A stretch of DNA of 64,000 bases from Methylobacterium terrae (lineage in GTDB: Bacteria; Pseudomonadota; Alphaproteobacteria; Rhizobiales; Beijerinckiaceae). Under the pieces are notes generated by a model that was not told the origin of the DNA, ran no database searches, and worked only from the letters and a program-made list of their open reading frames with translations. Within the stretch, counting starts at the first letter, position 1, and each line of letters starts with the position of its first letter. The position numbers and the translations under genes are program-made. The stretch is taken from assembly GCF_003173755.1 (NCBI RefSeq), contig NZ_CP029553.1, positions 5,956,001 to 6,020,000 of the forward strand. The letters run 5' to 3'. Below are positions 43,416 to 51,313 of this stretch, piece after piece.

Positions 43416-43432
43416 GCGCAATTTTGTTGCGC
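43416..43432. promoter_or_regulatory. Candidate Lrp-family operator in the azlC/regulator gap
   Basis: Perfect 6-base dyad GCGCAA-TTTTG-TTGCGC centred 33 bases before the regulator start and 88 bases before azlC. AT-rich core and symmetric arms are typical of Lrp/AsnC sites. It could mediate autoregulation and azlCD control. Confidence 0.55.
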
Positions 43433-43456
43433 TAGCGATGGGTTCGAGGGCATGGT

Positions 43457-43927
43457 GTGCCGATGGAGCTCGACGCCATCGACCGCCGGATCCTGAGCGC
43501 CTTGCAGCGCGACGGCCGCTTGCAGAACGTCGACCTCGCGCAGGAGGTCGGGCTGTCCCCGTCCCCCTGCCTGCGGCGGGTCCGGCGGCTGGAGGAGGCG
43601 GGCGTGATCGCCGGCTACACCGCCCAGCTCGACCCGTCCAAGATCGACCTCGGAATGACCATCTTCGCGCGGGTCTGGCTGACGGGGCAGGACGAGGAAA
43701 CGGTCAGCGCATTCGTTGCGGCAGTGCAGAAGCTGCCGCAGGTGGCGGAGTGTCACCTGATGGCGGGCGATTGCGATTTTCTGTTGCGCGTGCTGGTGAA
43801 GGATCTCGACGCCTACCGGCGGTTTCAGATCGAACACCTTGCCCGGATTAGGGGGTTGCGTAGCATCAAGACCGACATTCCCATGCAGACGGTCAAGCAG
43901 TCGGCCGCGTTCCCGATCCCGATCTGA
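43457..43927 (+). CDS. Lrp/AsnC-family regulator (probable azlCD regulator)
   Basis: DNA-binding protein of 156 aa. The winged helix is at residues 3-60 (MELDAIDRRILSALQRDGR, then LSPSPCLRRVRRLEEAGVI) and the RAM effector domain at about 67-150, with AECHLMAGDCDFLLRVLV. It is divergent from azlCD with a dyad in the gap, so I infer it senses a branched-chain or other amino acid and controls export. GTG 43457 has GAGGG at good spacing; ATG 43463 is the alternative start and removes two residues. Confidence 0.93.
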   Translation: MPMELDAIDRRILSALQRDGRLQNVDLAQEVGLSPSPCLRRVRRLEEAGVIAGYTAQLDPSKIDLGMTIFARVWLTGQDEETVSAFVAAVQKLPQVAECHLMAGDCDFLLRVLVKDLDAYRRFQIEHLARIRGLRSIKTDIPMQTVKQSAAFPIPI

Positions 43928-44144
43928 CGTCGAGAAGCCACGACGAGGGTTCGCGTCTCATCCGCCCTGGTCATGGCAGCCGGGATGCTGGAATATCGGC
44001 ATGGCGCCGAGATCGGCTCCTCGCGCAGCCGGGCCGATCGCCGCGCACGACGGCCGGGCTCGGCCGTGCTGCTGGGGGCGCTGGGCCGTCCGCAGGCCTC
44101 ACCCTCTCCCGGATCTCCTTCCGGTCCGCTCCGCCGAAGCGCTC

Positions 44145-45485
44145 CTAGCGGTAATCGTTCGGGTCGAGGCCGTGGCGGGCGATCTTGTCGTAGAGGGTCT
44201 TTCGCGGCGTGCCGAGGGCTTCGGCCGCCACCCGCACGTCGCCGCCGGCCATGATCAGCTCGTCGCGGATCAGGCCGCGCTCGTGGCGGTCCATCTGCTC
44301 GGCGAGCGTCGCCGCCTTCGCGGGCTCAGGCACGGCCGGGCCGGTGGGATTCAAGCCGAGCGCGCAGCGCTCGGCGAAGTGGCCGAGCTCGCGCACGTTG
44401 CCCGGCCAGTCGTGCCGGCTCAGGTGCTCGCGCATCGCCGGGGTCACCGGCGGCGGCTCGCGGCTGAAGCGGGCGGCGGCCTTGCGCAGGAAGTGCTCGA
44501 ACAGCAGCGCCACGTCCTCGCGCCGCTCGCGCAAGGGGGGGATCGCCACCGAGACGACGTTCAGCCGGTAGTAGAGGTCGTCGCGGAACGTGCCTTGGGC
44601 CGCGGCCTGGCCGAGGTCGATCTTGGTCGCGGCCACCACCCGCATGTCGACGGGCTGGATCGCGTTGGTGCCGAGCGGCTCCACCACCCGCTCCTGCAGC
44701 ACCCGCAGGAGCTTGACCTGGATGGTGAGCGCCATGCTCTCGATCTCGTCGAGGAAGAGCGTGCCGCCGTCGGCATGCGCGATGCGCCCGACCCGCTTCT
44801 TGAGCGCGCCCGTGAAGGCGCCGGCCTCGTGGCCGAAGAGCTCGCTCTCGACCACCGTGTCGGGGAGCGCCCCGCAATTCATCGCGACGAAGTTGCCCTT
44901 GGCCCGGCGGCTCCAGCGGTGGAGCGCGCTCGCCACCACCTCCTTGCCCGATCCCGTCTCGCCCAGCACCATGACGTCGACGTCGGCCTGCGCCACCTCG
45001 CGCACGAACTGGCGCAGGCGGGTGATGCCCGGGGAGATGCCGAGGAAGGCCGGGTCCTCCGCCACCGCGGCGTCGAGGCGGGCGCGCAAGCTGCGGTTCT
45101 CCTGCACCAGGCTGCGGCGCTCGAGGGCGCGGCGCACCGAGGCGACCAGGGTCTCGGCCGGGTAGGGCTTGGCCAGGAAGTCGTAGGCGCCCGAGCGCAT
45201 CGCCCGGACCGCCATGGTGATGTCGCCGTGTCCGGTGATCAGGATCACCGGCAATTCGGGATCGGCCTCCTGGAGGGCCGAGAACAGCCCGAGCCCGTCG
45301 AGCCCCGGCAGGCGCACGTCGGTGACGACGACGCCCGGTGGATCGGCGAGGATCGCCCGCAGGGCCGATTCGGCGTCGGCATGGGTCTCGACCGTGAAGC
45401 CGGCGAGGTCGAGGCTCTGGCCGTTGGCGCGGCGCACCTCCTCCTCGTCGTCGACGAAGACCACGCGGTTGGCGCTTGAGCTCAT
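44145..45485 (-). CDS. dctD: Sigma-54-dependent response regulator (C4-dicarboxylate)
   Basis: NtrC-family activator of 446 aa. The receiver domain has its acidic pocket at VFVDDEEEV and the phosphoacceptor Asp56 in VVVTDVRLPG. The AAA+ domain has Walker A GETGSGKE, the sigma-54-contacting GAFTGA loop, Walker B GGTLFLDEIE and the arginine-finger region FRDDLYYRLNVV. A Fis-type helix-turn-helix (GGDVRVAAEALGTPRKTLYDKI) ends the protein. The ATG overlaps the dctB stop by 4 bases. Adjacent dctA has a sigma-54 promoter and matching boxes, which supports the assignment. Confidence 0.95.
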   Translation of the reverse strand: MSSSANRVVFVDDEEEVRRANGQSLDLAGFTVETHADAESALRAILADPPGVVVTDVRLPGLDGLGLFSALQEADPELPVILITGHGDITMAVRAMRSGAYDFLAKPYPAETLVASVRRALERRSLVQENRSLRARLDAAVAEDPAFLGISPGITRLRQFVREVAQADVDVMVLGETGSGKEVVASALHRWSRRAKGNFVAMNCGALPDTVVESELFGHEAGAFTGALKKRVGRIAHADGGTLFLDEIESMALTIQVKLLRVLQERVVEPLGTNAIQPVDMRVVAATKIDLGQAAAQGTFRDDLYYRLNVVSVAIPPLRERREDVALLFEHFLRKAAARFSREPPPVTPAMREHLSRHDWPGNVRELGHFAERCALGLNPTGPAVPEPAKAATLAEQMDRHERGLIRDELIMAGGDVRVAAEALGTPRKTLYDKIARHGLDPNDYR

Positions 45486-47437
45486 GCGGCGGCTCCGGTC
45501 GATGCGGGGGGACCTCCGGCGCCGGCGGGGGCGAGCGGCAGATCGACCCGGAACAGGGCACCGCCCTCCGGCGAGGCGCCGGCCGAGAGCGTGCCGCCGG
45601 AATCCTCGACGATGCCGCGCGAGATCGCCAGCCCGAGGCCGAGGCCGTTGGCCTTGGTGGTGAAGAACGCGTCGAAGACCTGCCCTCCCCCGTCCGGCAG
45701 CCCGCCGCCGTTGTCGCCCACCTCCAGCACCGCGCGCTCCCCCGTGACCCGCACCGTCACGGCGATGCGTGGATTCTTCGCGCCCGCGACGGCGTCGAGG
45801 GCGTTCTGCACCAGGTTGACCACGACCTGCTCCAGCCGCGGCCCCTCCCCCAGGACATAAGGCGAGGGCTCGGGAAGCGCGAGGGCGAGGTCGATGCCGG
45901 AGAGCCGCCCCTCCACCACCTCCAGGCTCGCCCGCACCACGCTCACCAGCGCCACCGGGTCGCGGCGCCCGGAGGCCTTGCGGGCAAAGCCCTTGAGCTG
46001 GCGCGTCAGCCCGGCGATGCGCTCGGTCAGGCGGCCGACCGCCGACAGGTTCTCGGCCGCCTCCGGCAGCCGCCCGCGCTGGATCAGGATGCCGGCATTG
46101 TCGGCGTAGGAGCGGATCGCGGCGAGCGGCTGGTTGATCTCGTGCGCCATGCTGGCGGCGAACTGGCCTAAGGCCGCGAGGCGCCCGGCATGGGCGAGCT
46201 CGCGCCCGAGGCGCTGGCGGTCGGCCTCGGCGCGCCGTCGCTCGGCGATCTCGGCCTTGAGCTTCTGGTTGGCTTCCGTGAGGGCTTGCGTCCGCGCCCG
46301 CACCCGCTCCTCGAGCTCGGTGCGCCGCGCCGCCGCCTCGGCGAGGCTGTCCCGCAGGCGCCGGCGCCGGCCGACGATCTCGGCGAGGCCGAGGCAGGCG
46401 AGGCCGACCGCGAGGCCGGCGATGACCTGGGCCTGGACCCGCTCGCGCGCCACCGCGACGCCGATCCGCGTCAGGGTATGGAGCCGCCAGGTCGTGCCCG
46501 GGATCGGGGCGTCGAGGGGGAGCGCCAGGCGCGCCGGCTGCGCGCCGCTGCCGACCCGCACGAGGCCCGAGCCGTCCGAGGAGGGGTAGAGCGGCAGGGG
46601 GCTGAGCGGCGCCGCGCCGAATTCGAGCCGCTCGCGGATCAGCCGGCGCTCCTCGTCCGGCACCGGCCGCATCGTGCCGAAGCGCCAGGCCGGCTCGCTC
46701 GCCATCAGGACGATGCCGCGGGGATCGGTGACCATCACGGTCTCGCCGCCCTTCGTCCAGGAATCGCGCCAGGCGTCCTCGATGGCGTCGAACTCGACCT
46801 TGACCACCACCACCCCGGTCCGTCCGTCCGGCCCGGCGACCCGGCGGCTGAGATAGAGGCCGGGCCGGCCGCTGACGGTGCCGAGCGCGAATTGCCGGCC
46901 CGCCCCCTCGGCGAGCGCCTGCTGGAAGTAGGGCCGGAACGCGTAGACCGCGCCGACGAAGCTGCCCGGCTCGCCGGCATTGCTCGCCGCCACCGCCGTG
47001 CCGTCCCGGCGGATGACGTAGATGACGGCCGCCCCCGAGGCGCGGGCGATCTCGGCCAGGCGGTCGTCGACCCGGGCGATGAGCGCCGGATCCGGGGAGG
47101 CGCCCACCACCGCGGCGATCTCCGGGTCGCTCGCGAGCGCCAGCGGCAGCGAGCCCTGCTTCTGCATCTCGGTGCGGAACGCGGCGACCTGGAGCGCGAG
47201 CGTGGAATTCGCCGAGCGCCGCAGGTCGGCGAGCGCCGCCCGCTCGGCGATCCGGCCGGCGACGATCGCGGCCGCCAGCACCGCCGCGAGGCTCAAGGTC
47301 CATGGCAGCGCCGGGGAGCGCAGCCACGCGCGCCAGCCGGCCGGGGCCGCCCGGCGGGGCGGCGGACCCGGCTCCGGGGCGTTGCGGATTTCCGCACGGT
47401 TCCGCGGTCGACGTTGCGGCACACCGGAAGGTTCCAC
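45482..47437 (-). CDS. dctB: C4-dicarboxylate sensor histidine kinase
   Basis: Inner-membrane kinase of 651 aa. A membrane helix lies at residues about 46-64 (LPWTLSLAAVLAAAIVAG). A periplasmic double-PDC sensor runs to about 325 with VIYVIRRDGTAVAASN and GLYLSRRVAGPDG. A second helix (VIAGLAVGLACLGLAEIV) leads to a coiled coil. The H-box is SMAHEINQPLAAIRSYADN; N, G1 and G2 boxes include NLVQNALDAVAG, VGDNGGG and GLGLAIS. No ATG is near; the GTG at 47437 is used. The first 50 bases of the gene contain a DctD-like palindrome (47383-47396), so coding and regulatory sequence overlap. Confidence 0.94.
   Translation of the reverse strand: MEPSGVPQRRPRNRAEIRNAPEPGPPPRRAAPAGWRAWLRSPALPWTLSLAAVLAAAIVAGRIAERAALADLRRSANSTLALQVAAFRTEMQKQGSLPLALASDPEIAAVVGASPDPALIARVDDRLAEIARASGAAVIYVIRRDGTAVAASNAGEPGSFVGAVYAFRPYFQQALAEGAGRQFALGTVSGRPGLYLSRRVAGPDGRTGVVVVKVEFDAIEDAWRDSWTKGGETVMVTDPRGIVLMASEPAWRFGTMRPVPDEERRLIRERLEFGAAPLSPLPLYPSSDGSGLVRVGSGAQPARLALPLDAPIPGTTWRLHTLTRIGVAVARERVQAQVIAGLAVGLACLGLAEIVGRRRRLRDSLAEAAARRTELEERVRARTQALTEANQKLKAEIAERRRAEADRQRLGRELAHAGRLAALGQFAASMAHEINQPLAAIRSYADNAGILIQRGRLPEAAENLSAVGRLTERIAGLTRQLKGFARKASGRRDPVALVSVVRASLEVVEGRLSGIDLALALPEPSPYVLGEGPRLEQVVVNLVQNALDAVAGAKNPRIAVTVRVTGERAVLEVGDNGGGLPDGGGQVFDAFFTTKANGLGLGLAISRGIVEDSGGTLSAGASPEGGALFRVDLPLAPAGAGGPPASTGAAA
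47383..47396. promoter_or_regulatory. Candidate DctD-binding site 1 (inside dctB)
   Basis: TGCGGA-TT-TCCGCA, with perfect 6-base arms, lies within codons 14-19 of dctB and about 150 bases upstream of the predicted dctA transcript start. It resembles rhizobial DctD sites built on a GCGGAAATCCGC core. Confidence 0.55.
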
Positions 47438-47495
47438 CGGGACGTCTCCTCCAGGTTTTGAAAAAGCCTTTTATTGGTCGTCACTTAACAAAAAA

Positions 47496-47510
47496 TTGCG
47501 ATTTTCCGCC
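47496..47510. promoter_or_regulatory. Candidate DctD-binding site 2
   Basis: TTGCGATTTTCCGCC matches site 1 (TTGCGGATTTCCGCA) at 12 of 15 bases and abuts the -24 element. The two centres are 114 bases apart, with an A/T-rich stretch (47458-47505) between them that could bend or bind IHF. Confidence 0.4.
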
Positions 47511-47513
47511 GGC

Positions 47514-47528
47514 TGGCACGCCGGTTGC
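47514..47528 (+). promoter_or_regulatory. Sigma-54 (-24/-12) promoter of dctA
   Basis: TGGCAC-GCCGG-TTGC is an exact match to the consensus TGGCAC-N5-TTGC with correct spacing. Predicted transcript start near 47540 gives a 150-base leader to the dctA ATG at 47690. The next gene is a DctA transporter and the activator DctD is encoded alongside, so the call is strong. Confidence 0.9.
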
Positions 47529-47689
47529 CATTGTGTATCCGTCCGCGGCCCGCCGGTGCCCGGCAGGACCGCGAAAAGGTCGATGATCGCTGCGAGGCAG
47601 ACCCTGCCTCGCGGCCAAGAGCAAGAGCGTCACCGCGGCTCACCGCCGCCAACGCCGTCCCGTCACCCGCCATGCAGGGAGAACGTCCA

Positions 47690-49045
47690 ATGGCCACCAC
47701 CGTCCCGTCGCCGCTGACCGCGCCGCACGCGCCGCCGAAGCCCAAGCCGATCTACAAGACCCTCTACTTCCAGGTCCTGGTCGCGGTCGCGATCGGCATC
47801 ACGCTCGGGCACTTCTACCCGCAGCTCGGCGCCGACATGAAGCCGCTCGGCGACGCCTTCATCAAGCTCGTCAAGATGATCATCGCCCCGGTGATCTTCC
47901 TCACCGTGGTCTCCGGCATCGCCGGCATGACCAACCTCGAGAAGGTCGGCCGGGTCGGCGGCAAGGCGCTGGTCTACTTCCTCACCTTCTCGACGCTGGC
48001 GCTGATCGTCGGCCTGATCATTGCGAACCTCGTCCAGCCGGGCGCAGGGATGCACATCGATCCGAAGTCGCTCGATCCCAAGCAGATCGCGATGTACGCC
48101 GAGAAGGCGAAGACGCAGACGATCACCGACTTCCTGATGAACATCATCCCGTCGACGGCGGTGGGTGCGTTCTCGGGCGGCGAGATCCTGCAGGTCCTGT
48201 TCTTCTCGGTGCTGTTCGGCTTCGGCCTCGCCTTCCTCGGCGAGCGCGGCAAGCCGGTCCTCGACTTCATCAAGATCCTGTCCGAGGCGATCTTTGGCGT
48301 CGTCCACATCATCATGAAGGTCGCTCCCATCGGCGCCTTCGGCGCGATGGCCTTCACCATCGGCAAGTACGGCATCGCCTCGCTCGCCAACCTCGCCTAC
48401 CTCGTCGGCGCGTTCTACCTGACCTCGGCGATCTTCGTCTTCCTCGTCCTCGGTGCGGTGGCCCGCTACAACGGCTTCTCGATCGTCAAGCTGATCCGCT
48501 ACATCAAGGAGGAGCTGCTGCTCGTCCTCGGGACCTCGTCCTCCGAGTCGGCCCTGCCCTCGCTGCTCGAGAAGATGGAGCGTGCCGGCTGCTCGAAGCC
48601 CGTCGTCGGCCTGGTGGTCCCGACCGGCTACTCGTTCAACCTCGACGGCACCAACATCTACATGACCATGGCGGCCCTGTTCATCGCCCAGGCGACGGAC
48701 ACGCCCCTCACCTACGGCGAGCAGGCCTTGCTGCTCCTCGTCGCCATGCTCTCGTCCAAGGGCGCGGCCGGCGTCACCGGCTCAGGGTTCATCACCCTCG
48801 CCGCGACCCTCGCGGTGGTCCCCTCCGTGCCGGTCGTCGGCATGGCGCTGATCCTCGGCATCGACCGCTTCATGTCGGAGTGCCGGGCGCTCACCAACTT
48901 CATCGGCAACGCGGTCGCCTGCATCGTGGTCGCCCGCTGGGAAGGTGAGGTCGACATGGACCGCCTGAAGGCCGCCCTCGACGGCAACCCGATGCCGCTC
49001 GAGGACGAGATCGGCCCGGTCCCGGCCCTCCAGGCCGCCGAGTAA
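47690..49045 (+). CDS. dctA: C4-dicarboxylate/H+ symporter DctA
   Basis: Inner-membrane importer of succinate, fumarate and malate, 451 aa, DAACS family. Hydrophobic helices cover most of the protein. Family motifs: [39 protein letters not shown] (serine-rich hairpin), [23 protein letters not shown] and [20 protein letters not shown]. The last region has [19 protein letters not shown]. Start at ATG 47690 with AGGGAGA 8 bases upstream. It is driven by the sigma-54 promoter at 47514 and divergent from dctBD. Confidence 0.97.
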   Translation: MATTVPSPLTAPHAPPKPKPIYKTLYFQVLVAVAIGITLGHFYPQLGADMKPLGDAFIKLVKMIIAPVIFLTVVSGIAGMTNLEKVGRVGGKALVYFLTFSTLALIVGLIIANLVQPGAGMHIDPKSLDPKQIAMYAEKAKTQTITDFLMNIIPSTAVGAFSGGEILQVLFFSVLFGFGLAFLGERGKPVLDFIKILSEAIFGVVHIIMKVAPIGAFGAMAFTIGKYGIASLANLAYLVGAFYLTSAIFVFLVLGAVARYNGFSIVKLIRYIKEELLLVLGTSSSESALPSLLEKMERAGCSKPVVGLVVPTGYSFNLDGTNIYMTMAALFIAQATDTPLTYGEQALLLLVAMLSSKGAAGVTGSGFITLAATLAVVPSVPVVGMALILGIDRFMSECRALTNFIGNAVACIVVARWEGEVDMDRLKAALDGNPMPLEDEIGPVPALQAAE

Positions 49046-49053
49046 GCGACCAT

Positions 49054-49122
49054 CCGGGGCCCTCAAGGCCCCGGCCATCAGAAAAAGGGGGCGGCCCTGC
49101 GCGCGGCGCGGGGCCGCCCCTT
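49054..49122 (+). terminator. Tandem terminators after dctA
   Basis: First hairpin CCGGGGCC-CTCAA-GGCCCCGG (49054-49074). Second GGGGCGGCCC (49088-49097) and GGGCCGCCCC (49111-49120) followed by TT and preceded by AAAAA. Both stems are perfect. Confidence 0.75.
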
Positions 49123-49177
49123 GCCGTTCATGGGTTATCGTCCCGCAGGGAGCTTGTCCGACCGGAACGAGACGCGT

Positions 49178-49308
49178 CCTCCCGCCCGCGACCTCATCCC
49201 GAGGTGCGACCGACGGGAGCCTCGAAGGAGGGCCCCGGGGATCGCCGAGACTTCCGGACCCCTCCCTCGAGGCCTCCGGCACCTCAGGATGAGGTCGCGG
49301 GTGGGATG
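49178..49308. repeat. Long imperfect inverted repeat (dispersed family)
   Basis: The left arm CCTCCCGCCCGCGACCTCAT...GAAGGAGGG (49178-49232) and the right arm CCCTCCCTCGAGG...CACCTCAGGATGAGGTCGCGGGTGGG (about 49259-49306) are largely complementary over some 50 bases with a short spacer. The core ACCTCAGGATGAGGT is shared with 5588-5632. It is the kind of palindromic intergenic element common in Rhizobiales genomes. Confidence 0.7.
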
Positions 49309-49373
49309 AAGAAGAATCCGTGGGACTGTTCTTGCCGGTCGGACACGCTTCGAAACTCTCTCGGAGGACGACG

Positions 49374-50192
49374 ATGGCGGGTGGCGACTGGCGCGGGATG
49401 GACCGCGCGACGCTCAGCAGGGCCTACGACAATTCCGGTGCGGTCGCCGGCAGCAGCGCCTTCATGGCGGGCCTGCGCGAGCGCAGCGCGGCCTTTCGCG
49501 AGGCGAATGCCGGCGAGCTCGACCAGCCCTACGGCCACGGCGTGCGGCAGCGTTTCGACCTCTTCCGCTGCGGCCGTGCGGGAGCGCCTCTGCTGGCCTT
49601 CATCCACGGCGGCTACTGGCAGCGCAACGACAAGCACGGCTTCTCGGCGCTCGCCGAGGGCCCGCTGGCGCGCGGCCTCGACGTGGCGATGATCGGCTAC
49701 ACCCTCTGCCCCGAGGCGACGATGACGGCGCTCTGCGCCGAGATCCCGGCGGCCCTGGCCCGCCTGCGGGCCCATGCGAGCCCGCCGCGCCTCGTCGTCT
49801 CGGGCTGGTCGGCTGGCGGCCACCTCGCGGCGCTCGCCATGGCCTGTCCCGAAGTCGATGCAGGGCTGGCCGTCTCCGGCGTCTTCGACCTCGCGCCGAT
49901 CCGCCGCACGGCCCTCGACGACGCCCTCCATCTCACCGACGACGAGGTGGCGGCGCTCTCGCCGATCCGCCACCTGCCGGCCCAAGCCGGGCCGCTCACC
50001 GTGGCGTATGGGGCTGGCGAGCTGCCGGAGCTGTGCCGCCAGTCGCAGGTCTACCAGGCCGCCTGGGCCGGGACCGGGCTCCCCGGCGACCTCCTGCCGC
50101 TGCCGGGCGACGACCATTTCACGGTGCTCGACCAGATGATCCGGCCTGACGGGGCGTTGACGGAGGCGGCCCTGCGCCTCGCCGCCGGCTGA
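49374..50192 (+). CDS. Alpha/beta hydrolase, arylformamidase-like
   Basis: A 272-aa hydrolase of the HGG (hormone-sensitive lipase-like) class. The oxyanion motif is FIHGGYWQRNDK, the nucleophile Ser is in VSGWSAGGHLAA, and the terminal His is in GDDHFTVLDQM. HGGYW plus GxSAGGHL is characteristic of kynurenine formamidase (KynB-like) and related esterases. No other kynurenine pathway gene is in the window, so the substrate is open. Start at ATG 49374 with GGAGG upstream. A CDF transporter gene follows after 98 bases. Confidence 0.85.
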   Translation: MAGGDWRGMDRATLSRAYDNSGAVAGSSAFMAGLRERSAAFREANAGELDQPYGHGVRQRFDLFRCGRAGAPLLAFIHGGYWQRNDKHGFSALAEGPLARGLDVAMIGYTLCPEATMTALCAEIPAALARLRAHASPPRLVVSGWSAGGHLAALAMACPEVDAGLAVSGVFDLAPIRRTALDDALHLTDDEVAALSPIRHLPAQAGPLTVAYGAGELPELCRQSQVYQAAWAGTGLPGDLLPLPGDDHFTVLDQMIRPDGALTEAALRLAAG

Positions 50193-50290
50193 GGCTCCCA
50201 CCCCGCGGGGCTCGCCGTCCCGCGGGGTCCGCCCTAAAGATACGGGCGCGCCCGCCCGGAACGGCCCGGGCGCAGGATCAGGGACCGGGC

Positions 50291-51307
50291 ATGGGCCAGC
50301 ACCACGACCACGCGCACGGCGAACACGATCACTCCGGCCATGATCACTCCGGCCATGATCACTCCGGCCATGATCACGGTCACCGTCACCACGGCGGAGG
50401 CCACGCGCACGGCCCCGGCCACGTCCATGCCCCGGCGAATTTCGGCCGCGCCTTCGCGATCGGCATCGCGCTCAACACCGGCTTCGTGCTGATCGAGGGC
50501 GCCTACGGGTTCCTGACCGACTCGGTGGCGCTGCTCGCCGATGCCGGCCACAACCTGTCCGACGTGCTCGGCCTCGTCGTCGCCTGGGCGGCGGCGACGC
50601 TGGGCCGGCGCCGGCCGACGGCGCGGTTCACCTACGGCCTGCGCTCGTCCTCGATCCTCGCCGCCCTGTTCAACGCGGTGTTCCTGCTGGTCGCGGTCGG
50701 CGCCATCGCGCTCGAGGCGGTGCAGCGGTTCAGCGCCCCCGCCCCCGTCCCGGGCCTGACCGTCACGATCGTGGCGCTGATCGGCATCGCGGTGAACGGG
50801 ATCACCGCCTGGCTGTTCGCGTCCGGCCGCAAGGGCGACCTCAACGTGCGCGGCGCCTACCTGCACATGCTGGCCGACGCCGCGGTCTCGGCCGGGGTCG
50901 TGGTGGCGGGCCTCGTGATCCTGTGGACCGGCTGGACCTGGGTCGATCCGGTGACCAGCCTCGTCATCGTGGCGGTGATCGTCGCCGGCACCTGGGGGCT
51001 CCTGCGCGACAGCGTCGTGCTCTCCCTCGACGCCGTGCCGCCGGGCATCGACCCGGCCGAGGTGCGGGCCTGCCTCGCCGGGCGCCCGGGCGTGGCGGAG
51101 GTCCACGACCTCCACGTCTGGCCGATGAGCACCACCGAGACGGCGCTCACCGCCCACCTGGTGATGCCCGACGGCCACCCCGGCAACGCCTTCCTCGACG
51201 AGTGCGCCGCGACCTTGCGCCGCCGCTTCGGCATCGCCCACGTGACGCTGCAGGTGGAACTGGCGGGAGGACCGGCCTGCGCGCTGGCGCCGGATCACGT
51301 CGTGTAG
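50291..51307 (+). CDS. Cation diffusion facilitator (zinc/divalent metal exporter)
   Basis: Inner-membrane Zn2+/H+ antiporter of 338 aa, CzcD/ZitB type. The first 48 residues are very His-rich (HDHSGHDHSGHDHSGHDH), a cytoplasmic metal-binding tail encoded by a 15-base tandem repeat. Six helices follow. The tetrahedral site residues are in LLADAGHNLSDVLG (helix 2) and YLHMLADAAVS (helix 5), the HD/HD pattern that favours zinc. A C-terminal ferredoxin-like domain has EVHDLHVWPMSTTETALTAHLV. Start ATG 50291. It is convergent with the EF-G-like gene, 6 bases between stops. Confidence 0.95.
   Translation: MGQHHDHAHGEHDHSGHDHSGHDHSGHDHGHRHHGGGHAHGPGHVHAPANFGRAFAIGIALNTGFVLIEGAYGFLTDSVALLADAGHNLSDVLGLVVAWAAATLGRRRPTARFTYGLRSSSILAALFNAVFLLVAVGAIALEAVQRFSAPAPVPGLTVTIVALIGIAVNGITAWLFASGRKGDLNVRGAYLHMLADAAVSAGVVVAGLVILWTGWTWVDPVTSLVIVAVIVAGTWGLLRDSVVLSLDAVPPGIDPAEVRACLAGRPGVAEVHDLHVWPMSTTETALTAHLVMPDGHPGNAFLDECAATLRRRFGIAHVTLQVELAGGPACALAPDHVV
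50327..50371 (+). repeat. 15-base tandem repeat in the CDF exporter gene
   Basis: Three identical copies of GATCACTCCGGCCAT, with a partial fourth, encode HDHSG units. Being exact and in frame, the array can expand or contract to change the number of metal-binding histidines. Confidence 0.9.
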
Positions 51308-51313
51308 GGGGTC

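Noticed and set aside
50327..50371. Short regular repeats as a CRISPR array
   Set aside because: Units are 15 bases without spacers and lie in frame inside a coding sequence.
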